Source of the DNA: Candidatus Dechloromonas phosphorivorans
Lineage (GTDB): Bacteria; Pseudomonadota; Gammaproteobacteria; Burkholderiales; Rhodocyclaceae
NCBI GenBank assembly: GCA_016709495.1
Contig: JADJMS010000009.1
Location: 1-64,000, forward strand
Length of the DNA: 64,000 nt
Reading direction: 5' to 3'
Part shown: positions 36,418 to 44,625 of the stretch, one piece after another
How positions within the stretch are numbered: the first letter of the stretch is position 1
Layout of the letters: each line of letters begins with the position of its first letter
The notes under the pieces: generated by a model
The model's input: only the letters and a program-made list of their open reading frames with translations
Database searches by the model: none
What the model was told of the DNA's origin: nothing
Translations under genes and position numbers: made by a program

Positions 36418-38085
36418 TCAAGCGTGGTAGCGGCGCTGCACGACGCAGAAGCGATTGGCGACGAAGGCGGCATCGGCGTAGGACGCATTGGCCGCCGGGT
36501 TGCCGCCGGTGCCGTGGTAGTCGGAGTAGGCGGCCGACTGGTTCACGAAGACGCCGCCGGTCAGGTTGATCGACAGGGCGACCTTGGAACGCATGGTGGC
36601 GGCGGTCATCGCGTCGAGCACTTCGGCCCTGGTCGAGTAGATGCCTGCGGTCAACGCGCCGTGGGTGCTGATAATCCGCTCGGAGAGCGCGATGGCAGCG
36701 GCGGTGTCGGCCACCTTGACGATAAAGCTGATCGGGCCGAATCGCTCTTCCATGTAGGCTTTTTCGTCAGCGGCATCGCAGGCGAGCAGCACCGGGGTGC
36801 GCACTTCAGATTTCGGGAATTCAGGATTCTCAAGCTTGGTCGAGGCCAGGATGACCTTGCCCAGCGCGCCGCTATCGGCTTCATTGATGCGCTTCAGCGT
36901 ATCGGCAGACTGCACCGCACCGAGGACGGCGAGGGCAACTTCTGGCTTGCTCAGGAAGCCGGAGACGGCACGGGCCAGATCAGCACAAACCTCGTCGTAG
37001 CTCTTCGGGCCGTCTTCGGTATCGATGCCGCCAGCCGGCACAAAAATCGCCTGCGAGGTGGTGCACATCTGGCCGGAGTAGAGCGCCAACGTGAAGGCCA
37101 GGTTGCGCAGCATCGGCTTGTAGGCATCGGTCGAGTCGATGACGATGTTGTTGACGCCAGCCAGTTCGGCATAGACGCGGGCCTGACGGCAGTTGTCGAT
37201 CAGCCACTGGCCGAAGACATTGCCGCCGGTGAAGTCGACCGACTTGACCGCTTTGTGGGTAACCAGCGCCTGCGTTGTTTCGCGCTTGTCGGCGACGCAC
37301 AGGGTGACCAGATTGGGGTCGATGCCGTTTTCAGCGAGCACGGCGCGGATGGTGCGCACGGTGATGGCCGCCGGCAGGATGGCGTTGCTGTGCGGCTTGA
37401 CGATGACGGCGTTGCCGGTGGCCAGCGCGGCGAACAGGCCGGGGTAGGTGTTCCAGGTCGGGAAGGTGCCGCAGCCGACAACAACGCCGACGCCATGGCC
37501 AACCAGCTCAAAATGCTTCTTCATGACGAGCGGCGGGTTCTTGCCCTGCGGCTTTTCCCAGGTCGTTTCGCCGGGCACGAACTTCATTTCACGATAGGCA
37601 TAGGCGACGGCTTCGAGGCCGCGATCCTGGGCGTGCGGCGAGCCGGCCTGGAAGGCCATCATCCAGCCCTGGCCGGTGGTCATCATGACTGAATGCGCCA
37701 GTTCGAAACTCTGTTTGTTAAGACGATCAAGAATTTCCAGGCAGATGCCGGTGCGGCCTTCGCTGCCGGCTTTCTGCCAGCCGGTCATCGCTTGCTGGCC
37801 GGCGGCGATCAACGCTTCGTGATCGCAAACAGGGTATTGCACATCAAGAGCGATGCCGTAGGGCGATTGCTCGCCAGCCAGCCAGCCGCTCTGACCGGGC
37901 TGGTTCAATTCAAATTTTTGGCCCATGTGCGCTTCAAATGCTTTCTTGCCATCGTCGGCTGCTGTTTCGCCATAAGTCTTGGTGCTCGGCATCTCGTTAT
38001 AGGCAGACCAGTAACCACGGGTGTGGATGGCATTGAGTGCACCTTCTAGTGTGGCGCGGTGCTTTTCGAGTAGTTGCAGTGACAT
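36418..38085 (-). CDS. paaN: Phenylacetic acid degradation protein PaaN (aldehyde dehydrogenase type)
   Basis: 555 residues of the aldehyde dehydrogenase fold. Nucleotide-site region GCGTFPTWNTYPGLFAALAT and VIVKPHSNAILPAAITVRTI; catalytic cysteine region ALYSGQMCTTSQAIFVPAGG. It matches the short PaaN form without the C-terminal MaoC hydratase domain that PaaZ of E. coli has. It would oxidise the ring-opened semialdehyde, while the hydrolytic ring opening needs another protein. I start at 38085 after GGAG; the frame extends to 38124. First gene of the operon. Confidence 0.92.
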   Translation of the reverse strand: MSLQLLEKHRATLEGALNAIHTRGYWSAYNEMPSTKTYGETAADDGKKAFEAHMGQKFELNQPGQSGWLAGEQSPYGIALDVQYPVCDHEALIAAGQQAMTGWQKAGSEGRTGICLEILDRLNKQSFELAHSVMMTTGQGWMMAFQAGSPHAQDRGLEAVAYAYREMKFVPGETTWEKPQGKNPPLVMKKHFELVGHGVGVVVGCGTFPTWNTYPGLFAALATGNAVIVKPHSNAILPAAITVRTIRAVLAENGIDPNLVTLCVADKRETTQALVTHKAVKSVDFTGGNVFGQWLIDNCRQARVYAELAGVNNIVIDSTDAYKPMLRNLAFTLALYSGQMCTTSQAIFVPAGGIDTEDGPKSYDEVCADLARAVSGFLSKPEVALAVLGAVQSADTLKRINEADSGALGKVILASTKLENPEFPKSEVRTPVLLACDAADEKAYMEERFGPISFIVKVADTAAAIALSERIISTHGALTAGIYSTRAEVLDAMTAATMRSKVALSINLTGGVFVNQSAAYSDYHGTGGNPAANASYADAAFVANRFCVVQRRYHA

Positions 38086-38148
38086 GGCTATCTCCGTGGC
38101 GAAGTTTTTTGGGCGGGTGCGCAAGTGCGTGGCACCGAACTGTTTGCA

Positions 38149-38188
38149 CGATACGAACTTTGTTTGTAAAAGTCAAACAAAAGTATCG
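38149..38188. promoter_or_regulatory. Nested dyad overlapping the paaN promoter (candidate operator)
   Basis: Inner inverted repeat TTTGTTTG / CAAACAAA (38159-38166 and 38174-38181, 7-nt spacer) nested in an outer CGATAC / GTATCG pair (38149-38154 and 38183-38188). Read on the minus strand, a -35-like TTGACT and a -10-like TATCGT 18 bp apart overlap the dyad, so a bound regulator would block paaN transcription. The half-site CGATAC recurs in the dyad upstream of the divergent operon. Confidence 0.5.
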
Positions 38189-38297
38189 CAAAAATTGAAA
38201 TTTATCTGTATTCTATATAGAGAAATAGATTACGAAAAAACATAAAACAATATAAAAAACAATATGTAAAAACTTTTAGCGATGCTTTAAAGCTGTA

Positions 38298-38311
38298 TGA
38301 TTTCGAAATCA
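38298..38311. promoter_or_regulatory. 14-bp perfect palindrome TGATTTCGAAATCA
   Basis: An uninterrupted 14-bp palindrome in the middle of the AT-rich region between the divergent paa and diiron/liv operons. Its symmetry and place suggest a protein-binding site; no known consensus was matched. Confidence 0.4.
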
Positions 38312-38343
38312 AAATTTGTTCCGTAGAAATATTTTATCAATGC

Positions 38344-38386
38344 GATACATAAAAAGTTGACAAAGTGTATTTCGATGTATCATTAT
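38344..38386 (+). promoter_or_regulatory. Candidate promoter of the diiron/liv operon with flanking dyad
   Basis: A perfect -35 TTGACA at 38357-38362. The -10 is unclear: TATCAT at 38378 with a 15-bp spacer, or CATTAT at 38381 with 18 bp. The arms GATACAT (38344-38350) and ATGTATC (38375-38381) form an inverted repeat that brackets the -35 and touches the -10, a typical repressor layout. Confidence 0.5.
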
Positions 38387-38388
38387 TC

Positions 38389-38456
38389 GTCTCACGCCAT
38401 CCGGCGCTTTGGATGGTCCATCAATCTGATTAAAAATCCCTGTTGAGGAGTGAGAC
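38389..38456 (+). ncRNA. Possible structured 5' leader covering the ribosome-binding region
   Basis: GTCTCAC (38389-38395) pairs perfectly with GTGAGAC (38450-38456), which lies between the GAGGAG ribosome-binding site and the ATG at 38457. Inside is a second hairpin CCATCC / GGATGG (38397-38402 and 38411-38416). If transcription starts upstream of 38389, the outer stem would hide the start codon. If it starts a few bases later, the stem cannot form. Confidence 0.3.
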
Positions 38457-39485
38457 ATGTCAAACCATAAGGAACGCTTTGCCGACAAGATGGAGTTTCC
38501 GCCGGCAACCCAGCAGCCCAACATCTACCCGCTGTCGTGGAATGTGAAGACCAAGAAGTTGCAGGAAGTCTGGGAAGCCTCGCTGCGCGAGAACTGGGAT
38601 CCGGAAAAGCTGCCCTGGGATACGCTGGATGTCGATAGCTACACCTGGGAAGAGCGTGAATCCATCGCTTACTGGTGGAGCCTGCTCTCGGTGTTCGACG
38701 CCTCTGCGCCGCCGGTTTTTGCCGAAGCGCTGATCAAGACCTATGAAGTGCATGAGGAAGATCCGGTTCGCAAGTGCTTCTTCTCGGTCACCCGTGACGA
38801 GCAGAACCACGAAATCATGTGCGGCCTGGCGATCACCAAGATGCTTGGTCATCCGGACCCGATCACCTACGAGCCGAAGACCGACCTTGGCCGTCGCCTG
38901 CAGAAGAATGTGAAGTGGCTGTACTTCAACGGTGGCCGTTACTGGACTGGCTACAAGAAGGCCGTGCCGAAGTACGACCTGGCTGTTCTGTTCAGTTCCT
39001 TCCTGATGGGCGAAATCGCTGCCGCCACCATCTTCAAGCAGATGTTCGACAATTCCCGCGAAGCCGTCTTCAAGGAAGGTTTCAAGAACATCGGCCGCGA
39101 CGAAGGCCGTCACATGGCGATCTGCATGGCCGTCATGGAGCGTGACTATCCGGGCCTCAAGGACGAAACCAAGGCCATCGTCACCAAGCAGATTCGCGCC
39201 GGTTACCTGTTCCTGTCCGCCGTGCTGTTCGAGCCGCCGATGGAATTCTGGGACTTGCCGGCCGACTTCATCGCCAACCAGCGTGAAGGCGAAGAAGTGG
39301 CGCGCGGTGCCGGTTTCGGTATTCCTTCCTATGAAGCCAAGAAGGAAAACTGGCGTAATGCGATGATCAACCTGAAGGGCGTTCTGGATCGCTACAACAT
39401 TCCGTTCCCGGCAATTCCGGAAGTTGGCATTTCCGGCCAGGAAGTCAGTGATGTTGATCTGGATGACATTATTCCGGTGTTTTAA
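38457..39485 (+). CDS. Ferritin-like diiron protein, putative oxygenase component
   Basis: 342 residues, largely helical, with two E...ExxH sets as in ribonucleotide-reductase R2-like and monooxygenase hydroxylase proteins: Glu90 (PPVFAEAL) with Glu115xxHis118 (TRDEQNHEIM), and Glu186 (LMGEIAAAT) with Glu216xxHis219 (GRDEGRHMA). I do not recognise the exact family. It is not PaaA, which is encoded 9 kb away. A ferredoxin-FAD-NAD reductase follows after 89 nt, so I infer an oxygenase or desaturase; no coupling protein of the MmoB/DmpM kind is seen. The GAGGAG site and divergence from paaN are notable. Confidence 0.75.
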   Translation: MSNHKERFADKMEFPPATQQPNIYPLSWNVKTKKLQEVWEASLRENWDPEKLPWDTLDVDSYTWEERESIAYWWSLLSVFDASAPPVFAEALIKTYEVHEEDPVRKCFFSVTRDEQNHEIMCGLAITKMLGHPDPITYEPKTDLGRRLQKNVKWLYFNGGRYWTGYKKAVPKYDLAVLFSSFLMGEIAAATIFKQMFDNSREAVFKEGFKNIGRDEGRHMAICMAVMERDYPGLKDETKAIVTKQIRAGYLFLSAVLFEPPMEFWDLPADFIANQREGEEVARGAGFGIPSYEAKKENWRNAMINLKGVLDRYNIPFPAIPEVGISGQEVSDVDLDDIIPVF

Positions 39486-39508
39486 CGAGTAGACCGAAAC
39501 AAGTTAGT

Positions 39509-39539
39509 AGCCGGCATCTCGCAAGAGGTGCCGGCTTTG
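39509..39539 (+). terminator. Hairpin after the diiron gene (terminator or attenuator)
   Basis: An 8-bp stem AGCCGGCA / TGCCGGCT with a 12-nt loop and a short TTT. It may partly separate the diiron gene from the reductase and give more of the former. Confidence 0.5.
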
Positions 39540-39574
39540 CCGCAACAGAGAAACCAAGATAAAAGGGGAAGAAA

Positions 39575-40624
39575 ATGGCTCGCATCATCATGCAACCCTC
39601 CGGCAAGTCGGTCGAATGCGCCTATGGCGATACCGTTCTGATGGCGCTCGAGAAGGCCGGTTACGCCCTGCCCAACAACTGTCGTGCCGGCGCCTGCGGC
39701 GAATGCAAGGTCAAGGTCACCTCCGGTCAGTTTGACCAGGGCATGGTGCTCGACATGGCGCTGTCGCAGGATGAGCGCAAGCAGGGCTATGGCCTGATGT
39801 GCATGGCCAAGCCGATTTCCGAAGAATTGACCATCGAGTGGGGCACGCTGGATGCCAAGCCCAAACTCTTTCCGCCGCGTGAAGACGCGCTGTTTGTCGT
39901 CACCGACAAGAAGCAGATCGCGGCCCGGGTCGTCGAGCTGCGCCTGCGCCCGGTCGGCCAGCCGATCCGCTACTGGCCCGGCCAGTACGTCACGCTCGGC
40001 AACCCGCGTGCCGACATTCCGGCGCGTGCTTATTCGATTTCCAATGCGCCGCGCCCGGATGGCGAACTGGTGCTGCAAGTTGCCCGCGCCGATGGCGGCG
40101 TGACCAGCAACTGGGTGCACGACAGCCTGCAGGCCGGCGACAACGTCAAGGTTTCCGGCGCCTACGGCACCTTCATCGGCGATCCGTCGGTCGACACGCC
40201 GGTTCTCTGTATTGCTGCCGGCACTGGCCTGGCCCCCGTACTGGCGCTGGCTGAAGCCGCCTTGCGCCGGGGTTTCAAGAAGCCGGTGACCATGCTCTTC
40301 TCGGCACGCACACCGGAAGATGTATACAGCCAGGGCATGATGGCCTGGTGGCGTACCAAGCACCGCAATTTTGATTACAAGGTGACGCTGACGCGCGAGC
40401 AGGCCGAAGGTTATCTGTCTGGCCGCATCGACGTTGTCCTGCCGCAGCTGTTCAAGGATCTCTCCAAACACACCATCTTCGTTGCTGGTAGCCCGGAGTT
40501 TGTTGAAACCTGCGTTGCCGCGGCTAAGAAGCAGGGTGCGCAAGACGAGTTGATTCACACTGAAGGTTTCTTTGCCCAGCAGCAACCGGTGACGGCCGAT
40601 GCCGATCATTTATTGCCGGTTTAA
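39575..40624 (+). CDS. Ferredoxin/FAD/NAD(P) oxidoreductase, oxygenase reductase component
   Basis: 349 residues. An N-terminal plant-type 2Fe-2S domain has Cys36, Cys41, Cys44 and Cys76 (NCRAGACGECKVKVTSG, GLMCMAKP). The FAD domain has RAYSISNAPRPDGELVLQVA, and the NAD domain has CIAAGTGLAPVLALAEAALR and FVAGSPEFVETCVAAAKKQG. This order (ferredoxin first) is that of soluble methane/phenol monooxygenase reductases and differs from PaaE in the same window. It most likely feeds electrons to the upstream diiron protein. Confidence 0.88.
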   Translation: MARIIMQPSGKSVECAYGDTVLMALEKAGYALPNNCRAGACGECKVKVTSGQFDQGMVLDMALSQDERKQGYGLMCMAKPISEELTIEWGTLDAKPKLFPPREDALFVVTDKKQIAARVVELRLRPVGQPIRYWPGQYVTLGNPRADIPARAYSISNAPRPDGELVLQVARADGGVTSNWVHDSLQAGDNVKVSGAYGTFIGDPSVDTPVLCIAAGTGLAPVLALAEAALRRGFKKPVTMLFSARTPEDVYSQGMMAWWRTKHRNFDYKVTLTREQAEGYLSGRIDVVLPQLFKDLSKHTIFVAGSPEFVETCVAAAKKQGAQDELIHTEGFFAQQQPVTADADHLLPV

Positions 40625-40627
40625 GCG

Positions 40628-40640
40628 GTTGACCGTAACC
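40628..40640 (-). repeat. Dispersed 12-mer copy (GTTGACCGTAACC)
   Basis: The only exact copy outside a gene: it begins 3 nt after the reductase stop codon and ends about 60 nt before livH. Confidence 0.7.
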
Positions 40641-40698
40641 AACTCTATAAAAACATCGGAGGCGAGATGAACACCCCAGACCTACAGAGAAGGAGGGC

Positions 40699-41577
40699 AT
40701 GATGCTTGCCCAGTTCCTGCAATTCCTCTTTTCCGGGATCACGGTCGGCGCGACTTACGCGCTGGCCGCTCTCGGTTTCACGCTGATCTACAACGCCAGC
40801 AACGTCATCAACTTCGCCCAGGGCGAATTCATCATGCTCGGCGGCATGCTGGCGGTGTTCTTCACACAGATGGGCTTGCCGCTGCCGGTCGCCTTGATGC
40901 TCGCCATCCTGATTCCCGCCATCGTCGGTGTGCTGGTTGAAAAACTCGCCATCGAGCCGGTCAAGGGCGCTGAAACGGTGACGCTGATCATCATCACCAT
41001 CGGCGCCTCGCTGGTCATTCGCGGCTTGACGACAGTCATATTCGGCAAGGGCACGCACAGCCTGCCGGCCTTCTCCGGTGAAGCGCCGATTGAAATTCTT
41101 GGCGCCACGCTGATGCCGCAGAGCCTCTGGGTGCTGGGTGTCACCGCGTTGGTCGTCGTCGCGCTCTGGTATTTCTTCAACCGCACCTTGCAGGGCAAGG
41201 CCATGCTGGCGACTTCCTTCAACCGGCTGGCGGCTGAACTGGTCGGCATCAACACCGGCTGGGTACTGTTCATGAGCTTCGCCATGTCGGCGGCGCTTGG
41301 CGCGCTGGGCGGCATCCTGATCACGCCGATTACGCTGACTTCCTACGATGTCGGCATCATGCTCGGCCTCAAGGGCTTCGTCGCGGCGGTTGTCGGCGGT
41401 CTCGGCAACGGCCTCGGTGCGGTGGTCGGTGGCCTGCTGGTCGGCATCCTCGAAGCAATGGGCGCCGGCTACATTTCGTCAGCCTACAAGGACGCGATTC
41501 CCTTCGTGCTGATCCTGTTCATTCTCTTTTTCATGCCGCGCGGCCTGTTTGGCGGCAAATCGACGGATCGGGTGTGA
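40699..41577 (+). CDS. livH: Branched-chain-type ABC transporter permease LivH
   Basis: 292 residues with about eight membrane helices. LivH markers: GITVGATYALAALGFTLIYN, ASNVINFAQGEFIMLGGMLA near the N-terminus and LGLKGFVAAVVGGLGNGLGA toward the end. A strong GGAGG site lies upstream and tandem ATGs begin the gene. Its stop overlaps or abuts livM. In this context the substrate is more likely an aromatic acid than leucine. Confidence 0.92.
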   Translation: MMLAQFLQFLFSGITVGATYALAALGFTLIYNASNVINFAQGEFIMLGGMLAVFFTQMGLPLPVALMLAILIPAIVGVLVEKLAIEPVKGAETVTLIIITIGASLVIRGLTTVIFGKGTHSLPAFSGEAPIEILGATLMPQSLWVLGVTALVVVALWYFFNRTLQGKAMLATSFNRLAAELVGINTGWVLFMSFAMSAALGALGGILITPITLTSYDVGIMLGLKGFVAAVVGGLGNGLGAVVGGLLVGILEAMGAGYISSAYKDAIPFVLILFILFFMPRGLFGGKSTDRV

Positions 41578-41579
41578 GC

Positions 41580-42512
41580 ATGAAAAAGAACGCTTACTTC
41601 GGTCTGTATATCGTCATCGCCATCCTGATCGTGCTGCCTTTCGTCTTGCCCAACAGTTTCTACATGGATTTGGTGATCCGCATGGCAATCAACGCCGTCA
41701 TCGTCCTCGGCTTGAACCTGCTGATCGGCTTCGCCGGCCAGATCAGTCTGGGTCATGCCGGGTTCCTCGGCATCGGCGCTTATGCTTCGGCGGTACTGCC
41801 GACGCATTTCGGCTGGCATCCGTTATTGGCCATGGGAGCCGGTGCTGCCGTTACGGGGGCCCTGGCTGCCCTTGTCGCGCGACCGATCTTCAAACTCAAA
41901 GGTCATTATCTGGCGATGGCAACGCTCGGCCTCGGCATCATCATCAACATTGCCCTGCGCAACGAAGCGCAATGGACTGGCGGGCCGGATGGCATGGCGG
42001 TGCCGGCGATGGGGCTGTTTGGTTTTGATCTGAGCAGCGACAAACAATGGTACTGGGTTGTGGCGCTGTTGCTCTCCGTGTCGGTCTGGGCTTCGCTGAA
42101 CCTGATCGATTCGCCCTTCGGCCGTGCCTTGCGCGCCTTGCACGGTTCGGAAGTCGCCTCGCAGGTCGTCGGTGTCGATGTCGTCCGCTACAAAGTCGCC
42201 ATCTTCGTCATGTCGGCTGTTTTTGCCAGCATCATGGGCAGCGTGACGGCGCATTACGTCGGTTTCGTCAGCCCCAATTTTGCTGATTTCTTCCATTCGA
42301 TTGAACTGGTCACTATGGTGGTGATTGGTGGCATGGCCTCGGTCTATGGCTCGCTGGTCGGCGCTGTTTTGCTCACCGCCTTGCCGCAAGCACTGGCCAC
42401 CTTTGAGGGTTGGGAAACCGTCGTCTTCGGTGCCATCCTGATGCTGTCGATGATCTTCATGCCCAAGGGCCTGGTGCCGACGCTGGCGGCGAAATTCGGG
42501 AAGGGGGATTGA
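41580..42512 (+). CDS. livM: Branched-chain-type ABC transporter permease LivM
   Basis: 310 residues, about eight to ten membrane helices. LivM markers: NAVIVLGLNLLIGFAGQISL, GHAGFLGIGAYASAVL, HYLAMATLGLGIIINIALRN and VVIGGMASVYGSLVGAVLLT. Pairs with LivH to form the channel. I use the ATG at 41580; a GTG at 41574 overlapping the livH stop is possible. Two bases separate its stop from livG. Confidence 0.92.
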   Translation: MKKNAYFGLYIVIAILIVLPFVLPNSFYMDLVIRMAINAVIVLGLNLLIGFAGQISLGHAGFLGIGAYASAVLPTHFGWHPLLAMGAGAAVTGALAALVARPIFKLKGHYLAMATLGLGIIINIALRNEAQWTGGPDGMAVPAMGLFGFDLSSDKQWYWVVALLLSVSVWASLNLIDSPFGRALRALHGSEVASQVVGVDVVRYKVAIFVMSAVFASIMGSVTAHYVGFVSPNFADFFHSIELVTMVVIGGMASVYGSLVGAVLLTALPQALATFEGWETVVFGAILMLSMIFMPKGLVPTLAAKFGKGD

Positions 42513-42514
42513 TC

Positions 42515-43276
42515 ATGAGCATGCTCGAAGTCAAAGATCTCTCGATCCATTTCGGCGGCGTCAAAGCCGTTCAGAACGTTACCTTCAGCATTGATTCCGG
42601 CATCGTCTATTCGGTCATCGGCCCCAATGGTGCCGGCAAGACGACGCTGTTCAACCTGATTACCGGGGTTTACAAGCCGACCACGGGTGAAATCAGGCTC
42701 GATGGCGAGGCTATCGGCGGCAAGTCACCGAACGAGCTGGCAACGCGTGGCGTGGCGCGTACCTTCCAGAATCTGCAAATCTGCATGAACATGGCCGCCA
42801 TCGAAAACGTCATGGTCGGTGCGCACCTGCGGCTCGATCGTAATCTGCTCAAGGCCGCCTTGCGCTTCCCGGCGCTCAAGCGCCGTGACCGCGAATTGCG
42901 CGAAGAAGCGGCTGAACTGATGCGCTTCGTCGGGCTGGAGAAATACGTCGAAACGCGTGCCGATGCGATGTCTTATGGCGCGCTGAAACGACTGGAAATT
43001 GCCCGCGCCCTAGCCATGAAGCCGCGCCTGATCTTTCTTGATGAACCGGCCGCCGGCCTCAATCCCAAGGAAACCATCGAGGTCGATCATCTGGTGCGCA
43101 AGATCGCCGAATCCGGAGTGACGGTAGTGCTGGTCGAACATGACATGAAAATGGTCATGAACCTGTCCGACCGCATTCTGGTACTCAATTATGGCAAGAA
43201 ACTGGCTGAAGGGACGGGCGAGGAAATTCGCAATAACCCCGACGTAATTGCCGCCTATCTCGGCACCCATGACTGA
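42515..43276 (+). CDS. livG: ABC transporter ATP-binding protein LivG
   Basis: 253 residues. Walker A is GPNGAGKTTLFNLITGVY, the signature region reads MSYGALKRLEIARALAMKP, where the canonical LSGGQ is replaced by SYGALKR as usual in LivG, and Walker B is LIFLDEPAAGLNP followed by VVLVEHDMKM. One of the two ATPases of the transporter. It starts 3 nt after livM, and the hemerythrin-LivF gene begins 10 nt after its stop. Confidence 0.93.
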   Translation: MSMLEVKDLSIHFGGVKAVQNVTFSIDSGIVYSVIGPNGAGKTTLFNLITGVYKPTTGEIRLDGEAIGGKSPNELATRGVARTFQNLQICMNMAAIENVMVGAHLRLDRNLLKAALRFPALKRRDRELREEAAELMRFVGLEKYVETRADAMSYGALKRLEIARALAMKPRLIFLDEPAAGLNPKETIEVDHLVRKIAESGVTVVLVEHDMKMVMNLSDRILVLNYGKKLAEGTGEEIRNNPDVIAAYLGTHD

Positions 43277-43286
43277 GGGAAAGAAC

Positions 43287-44603
43287 ATGGAAGCACTACG
43301 CATCATCACCGAAGAACACCAGAATCTCTGGCGCATTGCTACCACGCTGGACATGGTGGCCGACGAAATCGACGCCGGCAGCAAAGTAGAAGCGCCGTTC
43401 TTTAGTTCAGTCTTCGACTATATCGAGCAATTCATGGATCTCGCTCACCATGCCAAGGAAGACGAATTCCTTTTCCCGGCATTGCGGGCGCGTTCAGTCG
43501 AGGCGGCAACTGTCCTGGACCGCCTGCAGGCCGAGCATCGCAATGGCCCGGAGGTGCTTAAAGAATTAAGGGCAAAACTGGCGTCGACCGCAACAGGTGG
43601 TGAAAATAACGCCGCGTTTACGTCAGCCCTGCGCATTTACACGCAGAGCCTTAAAAACCATATCCGGACTGAAGAAAAAGACGCCATGCCGCTGGCCCGC
43701 GAGGTGCTGACGGCGGCCGACTGGGCCGAAATTGATCGCGCCTTCGCGGATAACAAAGATCCGTTGTTCGGCGGCAAAGCCAAGGCTGAATTCCGCGAGT
43801 TGTTCCACCGCATCGCCAGCCTGGCACCGGAATCAGTTGGCCTTGGCGCGCAGAGCGCTGGTGTGCTGCAAGCCGGCGTCAAAACCGGGAGCAGCGATGT
43901 GCTGTTGTCGGTTTCCGGCATGGAAAGCTGCTATGGCCGGATCAAGGCGCTCAAGGGCATCGATCTCGTCGTGCGCAAAGGCGAACTGGTCGCGCTGGTT
44001 GGCGCCAACGGCGCCGGCAAGACCACCTTCCTGCGCACCCTGTCCGGCGTTCAGCCAATGAGCGCCGGCAAGATCACTTTCGATGGTGAGGACATTTCAG
44101 CCCTGCGTTCCGACCTGCGCATGCGTCGCGGCATCTGCCAAAGCCCGGAAGGTCGGCAGGTCTTCGGGCCGCTGTCGATTGAGGACAATCTGCGTCTCGG
44201 TGCCTATACCCAGCCGAAAACCCAGGTCGAAGGCGACCTCGAGAAAATTTATGCGATGTTCCCCATCCTCAAGGAAAAACGGGCGCTACCCGCCGGCACG
44301 CTCTCCGGCGGCCAGCAGCAAATGCTGGCGATTGGCCGCGCCTTGATGGGGCGTCCGAAAATGTTGCTGCTCGATGAGCCGTCGATGGGGCTTGCGCCGT
44401 TACTGGTGGAAGAAGTGTTCAACGTCGTCAAAACCTTGAAGAGCCAAGGCATGACGATCTTCCTGGTCGAACAAAACGCCTTTGCCGCACTGGCCATCGC
44501 CGACCGCGGCTATGTGCTCGAAACCGGCAGCATCATTCTGACCGGAACCGGTCAGGAACTGATTAGCAATGAACAGGTTCGGGCTGCTTATCTGGGGATG
44601 TAA
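43287..44603 (+). CDS. livF: Hemerythrin (HHE) domain fused to LivF ABC ATPase
   Basis: 438 residues with two joined domains. Residues 1-~155 are a four-helix hemerythrin-type domain with likely di-iron ligands His11 (EEHQNLW), His54/Glu58 (LAHHAKEDEFLFP), His84 (AEHRNG) and His125/Glu129 (KNHIRTEEKDAMP). After a ~45-residue linker, residues ~205-438 are a complete LivF ATPase: Walker A GANGAGKTTFLRTLSG, Q-loop CQSPEGRQ, signature LSGGQQQMLAIG, Walker B MLLLDEPSMGLAP. LivF alone is ~235 residues. The fusion is one frame with a GAGGGA site, so it is not an assembly join of two genes. The HHE domain may bind O2 or sense iron/redox and tune uptake (inference). Confidence 0.92.
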   Translation: MEALRIITEEHQNLWRIATTLDMVADEIDAGSKVEAPFFSSVFDYIEQFMDLAHHAKEDEFLFPALRARSVEAATVLDRLQAEHRNGPEVLKELRAKLASTATGGENNAAFTSALRIYTQSLKNHIRTEEKDAMPLAREVLTAADWAEIDRAFADNKDPLFGGKAKAEFRELFHRIASLAPESVGLGAQSAGVLQAGVKTGSSDVLLSVSGMESCYGRIKALKGIDLVVRKGELVALVGANGAGKTTFLRTLSGVQPMSAGKITFDGEDISALRSDLRMRRGICQSPEGRQVFGPLSIEDNLRLGAYTQPKTQVEGDLEKIYAMFPILKEKRALPAGTLSGGQQQMLAIGRALMGRPKMLLLDEPSMGLAPLLVEEVFNVVKTLKSQGMTIFLVEQNAFAALAIADRGYVLETGSIILTGTGQELISNEQVRAAYLGM

Positions 44604-44625
44604 GCAACGCTTTTGAATAAGTCCG

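Noticed and set aside
35803..37692. 629-codon plus-strand open frame across paaG and paaN
   Set aside because: Antisense to two intact enzymes with active-site motifs; repetitive G/D/H/Q composition typical of a mirror frame.
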